Position numbers and translations under genes: made by a program
The notes under the pieces: generated by a model
Databases searched by the model: none
What the model saw: the letters and a program-made list of their open reading frames with translations, nothing else
What the model was told of the DNA's origin: nothing
Assembly (NCBI RefSeq): GCF_002289565.1
Contig: NZ_NTFY01000079.1
Coordinates: forward strand, 17,932 to 81,931
Direction: 5' to 3'
Origin: Rhodopirellula sp. SM50
GTDB lineage: Bacteria > Planctomycetota > Planctomycetia > Pirellulales > Pirellulaceae
Length of the DNA stretch: 64,000 bases
In this document: positions 31,614-40,506 of the stretch, one piece after another
Numbering within the stretch: the stretch's first letter is position 1
How the letters are laid out: each line of letters starts with the position of its first letter

Positions 31614-31870
31614 AGCATTTGTTAGCGGTAGGGCGCAAGCCCTCCGGTCTGTCACGGTGTCTTTGAAGCGCGACCGGACGGCTCGCGCCGTTCCGCTAAC
31701 ACGGCGGGAATTCATTTGTTAGCGGCAGGGCGCAAGCCCTCCGGTCTGTCACGGTGTTTTTGAAACGCGACCGGACGGCTCGCGCCGTTCCGCTAACACG
31801 GCGGGAGTTCATTTGTTAGCGGTAGGGCGCAAGCCCTCCGGTCTGTCACGGTGTCTTTGAAACGCGATCA
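31602..31870. repeat. Family A palindromic repeat, tandem array (97-bp period, about 3 copies)
   Basis: GTTAGCGG starts at 31621, 31718 and 31815, a period of exactly 97 bases. Each unit carries TTAGCGGTAGGGCGCAAGCC and, in copies 1 and 2, the complementary GGCTCGCGCCGTTCCGCTAA; copy 3 breaks off. The array is preceded by GCAACGCCGTGAAGCAT (31602-31618), a one-base variant of the MITE terminal repeat at 9876. It contains the TGA stop of the kinase (31611-31613). Confidence 0.9.
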
Positions 31871-32012
31871 AGCAACGCAACAGATGTCGGTTATCCCCTG
31901 GCGAGATTGAATTGCGTCAATCCCTAGCGACCTACACTTTCGTGGCGATCGATGCGTCATCCGATCGGAATCCATTCTGCAAACCCTCCATCTCCGACCC
32001 TGTTTCGCACCC

Positions 32013-32864
32013 ATGACCCCTTGCCCGCCGTGCGAACCGACCATCGATTGCAACGAGAGTGCCAACTTTCAGTTCGAAATCCCTCGATTTTCCGCAACCG
32101 CATCACAACTCGTTGACACGCTGAACCAAAGCGAGGCGAACGTGCCCGCGGTGGTGCAACTGATCGAATGCGAACCGACGATCAGCTCTCAGGTGCTGGG
32201 ACTCGCCAACAGCCCGATTTACGGCGCAAGTCGTGCGATCACAACGATCGGACACGCGGTCGTTGTGCTCGGTTTTCGTTGCGTCGCCCAGCAGGCGATC
32301 GCGTCCGCATCGGGGGCTCTTTTCAAAGCGAAAGACGCAGCTTGCCAAGCACATCGCCTGGACACCTACATCCAGTCGCTGGGCGTCGCCACGACGGCCC
32401 GGTTTATTGCCAAACGGACCAAGACCACCAATCCAGACGAAGCGTTTTTGTGTGGCGTTGTCCATGACATCGGCAAACTGATTCTGTTTCAACATGCCGG
32501 TGAAGAATACGCAGGCATGCTCGATAAGTGTCCACACGAAAAGTCGTTGGCGCCTGAAATCGAATCGTACGGGATCACGCACGCGACTCTCGGTCGTCAA
32601 TGCGGCGTCGCTTGGTCTTTGCCGACCCAAATGTGCATCACCATCGCGAATCACCATCTGTCACTCAACGAGGCCGCTGACCCGCTTTCCCGAACACTCA
32701 TTTGTGCCGCCTATCTGGCGAAAAAATGGCAACTGGGATTTTGCGAAGACGCTTTCAGCGAAGATTCCGAGTTAGAGAGTGAGCTTTGTGATTTCCAAGA
32801 TCCTGACTTGGCGGCCGAGTGTCGCGAGCAGTTTGAAGCGATCCGCGACATCTGTCTTTCCTAG
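32013..32864 (+). CDS. HDOD-domain signalling protein
   Basis: A 283-residue protein built almost entirely of an HDOD domain (a degenerate HD phosphohydrolase relative found in signalling proteins). The domain shows SSQVLGLANSPIYG, the AVVVLGFRCVAQQA segment, GVVHDIGKLILFQ (the HD site) and ANHHLSLNEAADP near the end. HDOD proteins usually act as output or scaffold modules and often lack enzyme activity; here the HD pair is kept. It is on the same strand, 399 bases after the kinase-ATPase gene and eight bases before the ion channel gene, so co-expression with the channel is likely. Ligand and partner unknown. Confidence 0.85.
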   Translation: MTPCPPCEPTIDCNESANFQFEIPRFSATASQLVDTLNQSEANVPAVVQLIECEPTISSQVLGLANSPIYGASRAITTIGHAVVVLGFRCVAQQAIASASGALFKAKDAACQAHRLDTYIQSLGVATTARFIAKRTKTTNPDEAFLCGVVHDIGKLILFQHAGEEYAGMLDKCPHEKSLAPEIESYGITHATLGRQCGVAWSLPTQMCITIANHHLSLNEAADPLSRTLICAAYLAKKWQLGFCEDAFSEDSELESELCDFQDPDLAAECREQFEAIRDICLS

Positions 32865-32872
32865 AGAGTGCC

Positions 32873-33634
32873 GTGGAAACGTACCGTCTTCAAAGAACGC
32901 TGACCGTCTTGGTGAGTTGCCTGATCGTCACCGGATCGATCGGGTTCGTGGCAATCGAAGGCTGGTCGTTTGCCGATTCGCTCTACATGACGATCATCAC
33001 CATGTCGACGGTTGGCTTTGGCGAAACCAACGAACTGACGCCTCACGGTCGCGTGTTCACCTCGTCGCTGATCTTGGCCTCGCTCGTGTTGATGGCTTGC
33101 TGGACCGCGGGCATCACCAGTTTCCTCGTCAACGGTCAACTGAGTGGGCAGTTTCATCGCCTTAGGACCAAAAAGAAGATCAACCAAATGAACAACCACG
33201 TCGTCGTTTGTGGCGGTGGAGCAACCGCCCGCACCCTGATTCATCAATTGAAAGTGCAGGGCAACGAGATCGCCGCGATCGTCAATGAGCCCGCTGAAGT
33301 TGGGATGACGCAGCGTTTTTTTCCGGACATTGCGTTGATCGAGGCAGATCCCAAATCCGAAATGGCGTTGATCGATGCCAATATCCTTGAGGCAGCCCAC
33401 CTGGTCGCCGCAACCGAATCCGACTTCGACAACCTGTTGATCGTGATCAGCGGAAAAGGACTCGGCACCGAACTGAAAGTCATCAGTGTGGCTGAGAACC
33501 CCGAATTGGCCAACCGAATGCTGAAGGTGGGGGCCGATGAGGTGGTCTGCCCGCTGGTGATCGGCGGCGAACGCATCGCGTCGATCATCAACGAAAACGC
33601 CGGCAAACAAGAATCCGTGGTCGCCCCGGTGTGA
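32873..33634 (+). CDS. Two-helix potassium channel with RCK (TrkA-N) domain
   Basis: A 253-residue ion channel. It has two transmembrane helices flanking the pore (helix 1 about 8-28, helix 2 about 62-86) with the selectivity filter TVGFGE at 46-51. The filter is the K+-selective signature with Phe in place of Tyr. A cytoplasmic RCK/TrkA-N domain follows (about 108-235), opening with HVVVCGGGATARTL, a Rossmann nucleotide-binding loop. The short C-terminal tail lacks a second regulatory (RCK-C) domain. The GTG start at 32873 is used; the gene begins eight bases after the HDOD stop. It resembles MthK/Kch-type gated channels; the gating ligand is unknown. Confidence 0.92.
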   Translation: METYRLQRTLTVLVSCLIVTGSIGFVAIEGWSFADSLYMTIITMSTVGFGETNELTPHGRVFTSSLILASLVLMACWTAGITSFLVNGQLSGQFHRLRTKKKINQMNNHVVVCGGGATARTLIHQLKVQGNEIAAIVNEPAEVGMTQRFFPDIALIEADPKSEMALIDANILEAAHLVAATESDFDNLLIVISGKGLGTELKVISVAENPELANRMLKVGADEVVCPLVIGGERIASIINENAGKQESVVAPV

Positions 33635-34185
33635 AACTTCGATCGCCGCGACAACGGCAGTTTCGGGCTTTTCGCATCCCAAGGGGACAATTCGCGACAT
33701 TCAGCCGGTTTCCGTTGGATTCGTGTTGGCCAATCCTTGCGGCGCGTGTACTCTCCCTACATCAGCGAGACGGACAAGGCGCTCGCTGAGAGGATGGATC
33801 GGCCAGATCAAAACGAGAAACGTCATGGACGTTTGCTGGCCTACGCGAGCCGAAGCGTTGAGTTGGATGCTCAGCAGGCCGCGACTGCGAGTTTCGAAAT
33901 GAACGAATTCGCGCCCCTTGCTGCGTTCATTCGGCCACGTTGGCCGCTCTTTGAAAGCTGATTGCATCGATTCGATGCAACCCTCCCCGGGACTTTCTTG
34001 TTTGTCCGGGAGATCGAGCATTTCTTTCCATGCTGAAGTTGCGTCATGACATGACGCCATGAGCTGTCGGACATGTTTCGAAAACGCGAGTCGGTCTATC
34101 GAGACACGGCCACCCCAACACATCGGGATTCCCGCGGCAAAGTTGTTCCGCGGGACTCTCACACAAACGATTGAAGAGACGTACG
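33635..34185. other. Gene-free leader region of the DEAD-box helicase gene, rich in hairpins
   Basis: No gene is supported. The last 230 bases hold four strong hairpins: TTGCATCGA-T-TCGATGCAA (33962-33980), a GGGAC/GTCC stem near 33985-34015, GCGTCATG-A-CATGACGC (34042-34058), and TCCCGCGG / CCGCGGGA (34130-34155). The last ends 30 bases before the helicase start. The dense structure suggests a long regulated 5' leader or a small RNA. Confidence 0.5.
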
Positions 34186-35469
34186 TTGAAATCATTTCAA
34201 GAATTGGAATTGTTCGAGTCACTGGAAAAACGATTGGCCGAATTGGACTACACCGTCCCGACCCCGATCCAAGCCCAAACGATTCCCGCCGCCATTGAAG
34301 GCAAAGACATCCTGGGTTGCGCCCAAACCGGCACCGGCAAGACCGCTGCGTTTGCGCTGCCGATCCTCGACTACCTGGGGCACGAAGCTCCCCGCGCCGC
34401 CTCGGGACGCCCGCTGGCCTTGGTCCTCGCACCGACGCGTGAACTGGCCATCCAGATCGGCCAGAGCTTTCACACCTACGGAAAACACGTTCGGTTTCGC
34501 CAGACGCTGGTTTACGGTGGCGTGGGCCAAAACGAGCAAGTCCGCTCCCTGAACAAGGGCGCGCACGTCCTGATCGCTACACCGGGCCGATTGATCGACC
34601 TGATGGATCAAGGCCACGTGCAATTGTCGGACATCGAAATCCTGGTGCTCGATGAAGCCGATCGCATGCTGGACATGGGCTTCATGCCGGCGATCAAAAA
34701 GATCATCGCCAAGCTGCCCCAAGATCGGCAATCGCTGTTCTTTTCCGCCACGCTGCCTCCCAAGATTCGCGAACTGGCTGACCAGCTGCTGTTCAACCCG
34801 TTCCAAGTCAACGTGACGCCGAAAACCAAGAGCGTCGAACAGATCGACCAAAGTGTTCGCATGATGGACCGCTGTGAAAAGGTCGATGAGCTCGTCAAGG
34901 TGCTCCGCGGCGAAGACGTGCTTCGCTCGATCGTTTTCACTCGCACCAAGCACGGCGCCAACGCGCTGACGCGAAAGCTCGAAAAGCACAACATCTCCGC
35001 GACCGCGATTCACGGCAACAAGAGTCAAGCGGCTCGCCAACGGGCACTCAGCGCATTCCGAGAAAACCGCATCTCCGTCCTCGTCGCGACCGATGTGGCC
35101 GCCCGCGGGATCGACATCGATGACGTCACCCACGTCGTCAACTTTGACATGCCGATGGAACCGGAAAGCTATGTCCACCGGGTCGGCCGAACCGGCCGCG
35201 CCGGCGCCAACGGCATCGCGATTTCGTTTTGCACCGTCGACGAACGAGACAAGCTTCGCGAAATCGAAAAGCTGATCGACCAACCCTTGCGGATCCAAAA
35301 CCCGGGCGCGAAATTGAACGACACGGCAAGCAAACCCAGCAAGTCGTCCAACTTCGGTGGCCGTAACGGATCACGAAACGGATCGTCGTCGGCAAACGGA
35401 AACCGCCGCCCCAAAAAACGCTTCGGCAAAGGCGGCTGGAACAAGCGTCGCGCGACCGCAAAAGCGTAA
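34186..35469 (+). CDS. DEAD-box ATP-dependent RNA helicase, RhlE-like
   Basis: A 427-residue RNA helicase. Q motif near residue 20 (TPIQAQTIP), motif I AQTGTGKT, motif II DEADR, motif III SAT, motif V ARGID and motif VI HRVGRTGR are all intact. The C-terminal 65 residues are basic and low complexity (Ser/Asn/Gly/Lys-rich), as in RhlE-type proteins that bind RNA non-specifically. I use the TTG at 34186 (MKSFQELELFESL) because GAAGAGA lies just upstream; TTG 34171 is an alternative. A long hairpin-rich leader precedes it, which would fit cold-shock control, an inference only. The gene is followed by a palindromic repeat and a convergent dehydratase gene. Confidence 0.9.
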   Translation: MKSFQELELFESLEKRLAELDYTVPTPIQAQTIPAAIEGKDILGCAQTGTGKTAAFALPILDYLGHEAPRAASGRPLALVLAPTRELAIQIGQSFHTYGKHVRFRQTLVYGGVGQNEQVRSLNKGAHVLIATPGRLIDLMDQGHVQLSDIEILVLDEADRMLDMGFMPAIKKIIAKLPQDRQSLFFSATLPPKIRELADQLLFNPFQVNVTPKTKSVEQIDQSVRMMDRCEKVDELVKVLRGEDVLRSIVFTRTKHGANALTRKLEKHNISATAIHGNKSQAARQRALSAFRENRISVLVATDVAARGIDIDDVTHVVNFDMPMEPESYVHRVGRTGRAGANGIAISFCTVDERDKLREIEKLIDQPLRIQNPGAKLNDTASKPSKSSNFGGRNGSRNGSSSANGNRRPKKRFGKGGWNKRRATAKA

Positions 35470-35502
35470 CGCTCAAGGCATGTAGCAACGCACGCCAAAG
35501 AA

Positions 35503-35559
35503 GTGGGATAGGCTTCCAGCCTGTCGATGCTGAAATGACTGGCTGGAAGCCTATCCCAC
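35503..35559. repeat. Palindromic repeat, family C copy 1
   Basis: GTGGGATAGGCTTCCAGCC at one end pairs with GGCTGGAAGCCTATCCCAC at the other, with a short variable loop. It sits between two convergent genes and could act as a bidirectional transcription barrier. A tandem version is at 52935-53059. Confidence 0.9.
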
Positions 35560-35565
35560 GAGCGG

Positions 35566-37299
35566 TCAGTGAATGCCGGGCTCTTGGCCCGGTGAACGGC
35601 CTTCGAGAAAATCGAAATCACAGCCCCGGTCGGCTTGCGTGACATGCTTGGCATACAGGTGCCCGTAGCCGCGTTCGGGGATCAACATGCCCAGCTGTTT
35701 GGATTGGCGTCGGCGATCGATTTCTTCGTCGCTGACGTCCCAGTGAATCCGTCGGTTGGGCACATCGATTTCGATGGCGTCGCCGGTCTCGACGAGCGCG
35801 AGCGGACCGCCGGCGGCACTTTCGGGTGCGATGTGCAACACGCAGGTGCCATAGCTCGTCCCGCTCATCCGCGCGTCGCTCAACCGCACCATATCGCGTA
35901 CGCCTGCCTGCAGCAGTTTCTTGGGGATCGGCAACATGCCCCATTCCGGGAATCCCGGGGCGCCGAGCGGGCCGGCATTGCGGAGAATCAAGACGCTGTC
36001 CGCGGTCACGTCCAGATCGGGGTCATGCAACTTCGCTTTCATTTCCGGATAGTTGTCGAACACCAGCGCCGGACCGCGGTGGGTCAATAATTTCGGGTCC
36101 GCGGCGATCGACTTGATCACGCAGCCACTCGGCGCCAGATTCCCTTTTAACAAACACGTCCCACCGGCCGGCGAGACGGGATTGTCGCGAGTCCGGATGA
36201 CTTCGTCGTCGATCGCTTCGGCACCTGCGATCTGCTCTCCCAGCGTGACGCCGCCCACGGTACGACAGTCGGTGTGCAGCAAATCACTCAGACGAGCCAG
36301 CAGTGCAGGAAGACCGCCGGCGTTGTAGAAATCTTCCATCAAGAATCGGCCGCCGGGGCGGATGTCGCCCAGCACCGGAGTGGTCCGCGACAGTGCGTCG
36401 AAATGATCAAGCGTCAGCTCAATGCCCAGCCGTCCCGCGATCGCGATCAAATGAACGATCGCATTGGTACTGCCACCGATGGCCAGCGATGTCATCAGCC
36501 CGTTTTCAATGGATTCGCGGGTGAGAATGTCCGACGGTTTCAGATTTCCCCATGCCAGGTCCACGGCGCGGCGGCCGGTTTGGGTGGCCAGACGGTGGTG
36601 ATCGGCAAACACCGCCGGTACACAAGCCGCCCCGCCGAGCGACATGCCCATCGCCTCGGTCACTGCAGCCATGGTGCTGGCCGTGCCCATCGTCATGCAG
36701 GTACCCGCCGAGCGGGCGATACAATTTTCGATCCCCTTCCAATCCTGGTCACACAAGTTGCCGGCAACGCGTTCATCCCAGTACTTCCAAACGTCACTGC
36801 CGCTGCCGAGTGTTTCGTTCTTCCAGCGGCCTTTGAGCATCGGACCGGCGGGCAGAAAGATCGACGGGATGTCGGCACTGATGGCGCCCATCAACATCGC
36901 CGGAACGGTTTTGTCACAACCGCCCATCAACACCGCCGCATCGATGGGATGACAGCGCAAGACCTCTTCGACTTCCATCGCGAGCAGATTGCGATACAGC
37001 ATCGTCGTCGGCTTCATCAACATCTCGCCGAGTGACATCACGGGCACTTCGACGGGAAAGCCGCCCGACTGCAAGATCCCCCGTCGAACTTCATCGGCCC
37101 GATCGCGAAAATGCGAATGGCAGGTATTGAGTTCGCTCCACGTGTTCAGAATCGCGACGACCGGTCGGTTCTGATAATCAATGTCGTCCACCCCCATGCC
37201 CTTGATTCGCGAGCGATGCCCGAAGGACCGCATGTCGTCGGGGCCGAACCAGCGATAGGAACGAAGTTGTTTCGGATCATGGGAGGGAGGCTGGGTCAT
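35566..37299 (-). CDS. IlvD/Edd-family dehydratase, likely sugar-acid (L-arabinonate-type)
   Basis: A 577-residue [2Fe-2S] dehydratase. The cluster cysteines are visible at C60 (TWSELNTC), C128 (GGCDK) and C201 (GTCMTMGTAST). Their spacing equals that in structurally known L-arabinonate dehydratase. Sequence around LRSYRWFGPDDMRSFGHRS and FPVEVPVMSLGE fits the sugar-acid branch, whereas true IlvD lacks the RWFGPDD-type start. It therefore probably removes water from an aldonate (arabinonate, xylonate or similar) to give a 2-keto-3-deoxy acid. ATG at 37299 is chosen over the GTG 12 bases upstream. It is 1.7 kb long and immediately downstream of glnE on the same strand (95 bases apart). The exact substrate is inferred. 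Confidence 0.85.
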   Translation of the reverse strand: MTQPPSHDPKQLRSYRWFGPDDMRSFGHRSRIKGMGVDDIDYQNRPVVAILNTWSELNTCHSHFRDRADEVRRGILQSGGFPVEVPVMSLGEMLMKPTTMLYRNLLAMEVEEVLRCHPIDAAVLMGGCDKTVPAMLMGAISADIPSIFLPAGPMLKGRWKNETLGSGSDVWKYWDERVAGNLCDQDWKGIENCIARSAGTCMTMGTASTMAAVTEAMGMSLGGAACVPAVFADHHRLATQTGRRAVDLAWGNLKPSDILTRESIENGLMTSLAIGGSTNAIVHLIAIAGRLGIELTLDHFDALSRTTPVLGDIRPGGRFLMEDFYNAGGLPALLARLSDLLHTDCRTVGGVTLGEQIAGAEAIDDEVIRTRDNPVSPAGGTCLLKGNLAPSGCVIKSIAADPKLLTHRGPALVFDNYPEMKAKLHDPDLDVTADSVLILRNAGPLGAPGFPEWGMLPIPKKLLQAGVRDMVRLSDARMSGTSYGTCVLHIAPESAAGGPLALVETGDAIEIDVPNRRIHWDVSDEEIDRRRQSKQLGMLIPERGYGHLYAKHVTQADRGCDFDFLEGRSPGQEPGIH

Positions 37300-37368
37300 G
37301 GAGCGAGACACTGCTTAAGAAAGGAGTGGGGCGGGGAAGGGAAGGGAAGGGTAGAGCAGGGCAACTGC

Positions 37369-37396
37369 GACCGGAGGGCTCGCGCCCTGCCGCTAG
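37369..37396. repeat. Partial family A palindromic repeat at the glnE end
   Basis: On the minus strand TAGCGGCAGGGCGCGAGCC followed by CTCCGGTC matches one arm of family A. The glnE stop TAG (complement of 37393-37395) is formed by its first bases. Confidence 0.85.
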
Positions 37397-40300
37397 TCCT
37401 CAAACAGTCCGTCAAACAGTTCACGGTTGCTGGCTCTGGCTTGTTGGACCAACGCTTCGATCATCTTCGGATCGGATTCGTTCATCAAAAAGGCCAGATC
37501 GCGCATCTTGGATTCTTGATCGGGCAACTCATGACGTGCCGAAACATTCATCAGACGCAGATTGGCTTCGACGCGCCGCAGCGTACGATAGTTGTTGATC
37601 AGTCGTAGCGACGTGTCGGCGGGCAACAGATCGGCATCGGCCAACCGTTGGAGCGCATCGATCGTGCCGGTGGCGTGAATGTCGGGATGCAATCGAATAT
37701 GTTCAAGCGTCAACATTTGGGCGACGAACTCGACGTCGACGGTTCCCCCGACGCCGCGTTTCAAGTTCTCTTCGCTGGCCGTTTGCTGCATCCGCAAACG
37801 CAACTCGCGGATTTCCTGAGCCATGGCGGGTCGCCACTCGGTGCCACGCAGGATTCCCAATAAGGTATCGCCGGCGTGCTTGCGGACGTGTCGTGAACCG
37901 GAGATCACTCGAGCCTTGCAGAGCGCCAACCGCTGCCACAACGGAGCCATGCCACGCTGGAACCGGTTCGTGAACTGGTCCAGCGAAACCGCCAGCACTC
38001 CTTCTTCGCCGGTCGGTCTCAGCCGTCCATCCAGCTCGTACAGTCGACCATATTCGCCGGGATGGTTGACCCGCGACATGATCGCCGAGGTCAACTGATT
38101 GAAGAACTGGGCATTGGTGATCGTCTTGCGCGGCCCGCCGACACGTCGCTGGGTTTCGCCGTCGCCGGTGTACAAGAAAACGACGTCGAGATCGCTGTGG
38201 TAATTCGGCTCGCGTCCGCCAAACTTTCCCAGCGCCACCGCAATCAACTCCGCCGGCTGACCGTCCGGGCCGATCGGATCACCGAAACGCATCGCCAACT
38301 GTTCCTGTTCGTACTCGGCGACTCGCCGCACGCAGGCTTCGGCGGCGTCGGCGAGCGACCGGTGGGTCGCCTGAACGGACTCCTTGCCGAGGATGTCACG
38401 CACGCCGATCATCAGATGCGCGCTGTTTTTGAAGCCGTGCAAGACCACGTCGATGTCGGTGGCACGTCGACACAGATCGATCGAACGTGCGTCCAACCGC
38501 TGGGCCGAGGGCAGACGATTCATCAGCAACGAATCGATCAACTCGTCGATCATGCCGGGCATCTCGATCAAGATGCGACTCAGATACGGCGTCGCGGCGC
38601 ACATCCGAATCATCAACTGCATCGTTGCGCGATTGGTTCCGAACAATTCCCAAAGACTGGATTTGCCGCCGATCGATTCGGCCACGTCGGCCAGCGTCAC
38701 CAGCGTCCGGTCGGGGTCGGGCGTGGTCGCGATCTCCGCCAACAGGTGAGGCGCCAGCGAGGCAAGAAAATGGCGACAACGTCGGCTGGAAAGAAACTGG
38801 ATGGATTCGGTCGCCAGCGAATTGAGGTGCTCCATCGCTCGATCGGGATCACGCAGCGAATGACGCGACAGGGTTTGACGAACCAATTCGGGATCCGGTG
38901 ACGGGTCGAGCACCAGTTCGGTCTCGATCGCAAAATCCTGTGGGGAATCCGAATCCTCATCCGAAGGCGCGTCGACCATCAGGTGATTGAGCACTTTCCG
39001 GTTCAGTTGGAAGGTCTCGCGCAACTGGGATTGGAACCGTTCCAGATCGCCGGATTTTCCTTGCGTGTCACGGATACCGAGATGCCAGGCGACGCGTCGC
39101 CGCATCAGATCATCGTTCGGCAGGCAACTGGTCGAACGGCCGAACATCACGGACAACTGATGCTGCAATCGACAGAGACGGGCATAGCCCTTGGACAACA
39201 GACTGCCCTCTTGATGCGTCAGACAACCTTCACGCTCCAACGCGTTGATCGCTTCGGCCGTGCTGCCGACACGGACGGACTTGATATCGCCACCGTGCAA
39301 CAGCTGAAGGAACTGGATCATCAATTCGATATCGCGCCGACCGCCGGGCGCCATCAAGACATCGTCACCCTCGGAATGCTGCAAATCAAAGCGACGTTGC
39401 AGTTTTCGCCGCAGCGAACGCACTTCGGCAAAGTCTTGTCGACTCATGAACCGCCGATAGATCCAAGGTTCCAGTCGGCCCAGGAAATCGTTCCCCAATG
39501 AATGGTCCCCCGCGACCACCCGAGCCTTGGTCAATTTGATCCGCTGCCACGTCCGCCCCTCCGATTCCAACCGTCGGGCGGTTTGCGAACTGCTGCCGAT
39601 GACGACATCCGACCCGAGCGGTCGAAACGAGGTATCGATCGCGATGTTCAGCGCCGCGGCGTCTTCGGAGCTGACCAGCGCAATCACATCGGCGACCACC
39701 TGCTGAACGAACTCGCGATGCGATTCATTTTTTTCTTCGATCGCGTCGTACAAGAACAACAACTCCAAGGGGCTGCCGTACCCCATCTCCGTTCCGCCCA
39801 AGTGTCCCAAACCGATCACGGCCAAACGGACGGTCTGGCCGTCGATGCGCCGCGGCAACCCGACGCGTTCGGTTTGACGCCGAAGCACGAATGTCAACGC
39901 CGCCTCCAAAACCGCATCGGCCACAAAGGCCAGTTGTTGGCCGACGTGATCGGGACTCAGATCGCGGACGAATTCGCCATAGGCGATGCGAACGATTTCG
40001 CGGCTGGTGAATTTCCGGATCGCCAACGCGGCTCGATTGGGGCTGTCGAGCCGATCGAGTTCGGCGACCAATTCGTCGACCAGGAACTTTCGCTCGGCCG
40101 GCTGACCATCACTGGCCCGCATCAAATCGAAACTTTCCGGATCGGCAATCAAACGATTGGCCAACGTTTGGCTGGTGGCGAAGATTTGCAGCAAGGCCGA
40201 CAACGCCGCCTCGTCGCGCTCAAACAACGACAACAGCGACGTCGGCGAACGGCTGGCCGTGATGAAACGATCCAGGTTCTTGACGGTCGCGTCGAGATCG

Positions 40301-40506
40301 TCCAGTTCGTCGAAGTGACGCTGCAAACGATCGCGCAGGATTTCCAACAGATCCGACGGCGCACCACAGTTCCAGATCGACTGTAAATGTTGGCGGGTCG
40401 TAGCCCAATGGTTCACCCGCCCGGCGTCGATCCAATCGAAGGCGGAGTCGTCGGCGCCGGGGTGGTCCGAGGGCTGGTTGGTCGAAGACGGCGGGGGCGG
40501 CTTCAC
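37393..40506 (-). CDS. glnE: Glutamine synthetase adenylyltransferase, N-terminal half degenerate
   Basis: GlnE adenylylates glutamine synthetase (C-terminal nucleotidyltransferase domain) and deadenylylates it (N-terminal domain). The 1037-residue protein has both halves. In the C-terminal half GGREPNYHSDLDVVF keeps the metal aspartates D772 and D774, followed by LDGRLRPTG. In the N-terminal half the corresponding motif reads GGTEMGYGSPLELLF, with P246 and E248 in place of the two aspartates; the downstream RVDLRLRP is SFRPLG. So the adenylylation half looks intact but the deadenylylation half may be inactive. This is normal in length for GlnE. It is divergent from the sigma factor gene. Its stop lies in a repeat. 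Confidence 0.9.
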   Translation of the reverse strand: MKPPPPSSTNQPSDHPGADDSAFDWIDAGRVNHWATTRQHLQSIWNCGAPSDLLEILRDRLQRHFDELDDLDATVKNLDRFITASRSPTSLLSLFERDEAALSALLQIFATSQTLANRLIADPESFDLMRASDGQPAERKFLVDELVAELDRLDSPNRAALAIRKFTSREIVRIAYGEFVRDLSPDHVGQQLAFVADAVLEAALTFVLRRQTERVGLPRRIDGQTVRLAVIGLGHLGGTEMGYGSPLELLFLYDAIEEKNESHREFVQQVVADVIALVSSEDAAALNIAIDTSFRPLGSDVVIGSSSQTARRLESEGRTWQRIKLTKARVVAGDHSLGNDFLGRLEPWIYRRFMSRQDFAEVRSLRRKLQRRFDLQHSEGDDVLMAPGGRRDIELMIQFLQLLHGGDIKSVRVGSTAEAINALEREGCLTHQEGSLLSKGYARLCRLQHQLSVMFGRSTSCLPNDDLMRRRVAWHLGIRDTQGKSGDLERFQSQLRETFQLNRKVLNHLMVDAPSDEDSDSPQDFAIETELVLDPSPDPELVRQTLSRHSLRDPDRAMEHLNSLATESIQFLSSRRCRHFLASLAPHLLAEIATTPDPDRTLVTLADVAESIGGKSSLWELFGTNRATMQLMIRMCAATPYLSRILIEMPGMIDELIDSLLMNRLPSAQRLDARSIDLCRRATDIDVVLHGFKNSAHLMIGVRDILGKESVQATHRSLADAAEACVRRVAEYEQEQLAMRFGDPIGPDGQPAELIAVALGKFGGREPNYHSDLDVVFLYTGDGETQRRVGGPRKTITNAQFFNQLTSAIMSRVNHPGEYGRLYELDGRLRPTGEEGVLAVSLDQFTNRFQRGMAPLWQRLALCKARVISGSRHVRKHAGDTLLGILRGTEWRPAMAQEIRELRLRMQQTASEENLKRGVGGTVDVEFVAQMLTLEHIRLHPDIHATGTIDALQRLADADLLPADTSLRLINNYRTLRRVEANLRLMNVSARHELPDQESKMRDLAFLMNESDPKMIEALVQQARASNRELFDGLFED

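Noticed and set aside
31602..31870. Possible CRISPR array (regular 97-bp spacing)
   Set aside because: The unit has no short repeat/variable spacer alternation; whole 97-bp units are nearly identical and palindromic. No cas genes are near.
33701..34432. Minus-strand frame of 243 codons across the helicase leader
   Set aside because: It overlaps the leader hairpins and the first part of the helicase gene on the other strand and has no motif or start signal.
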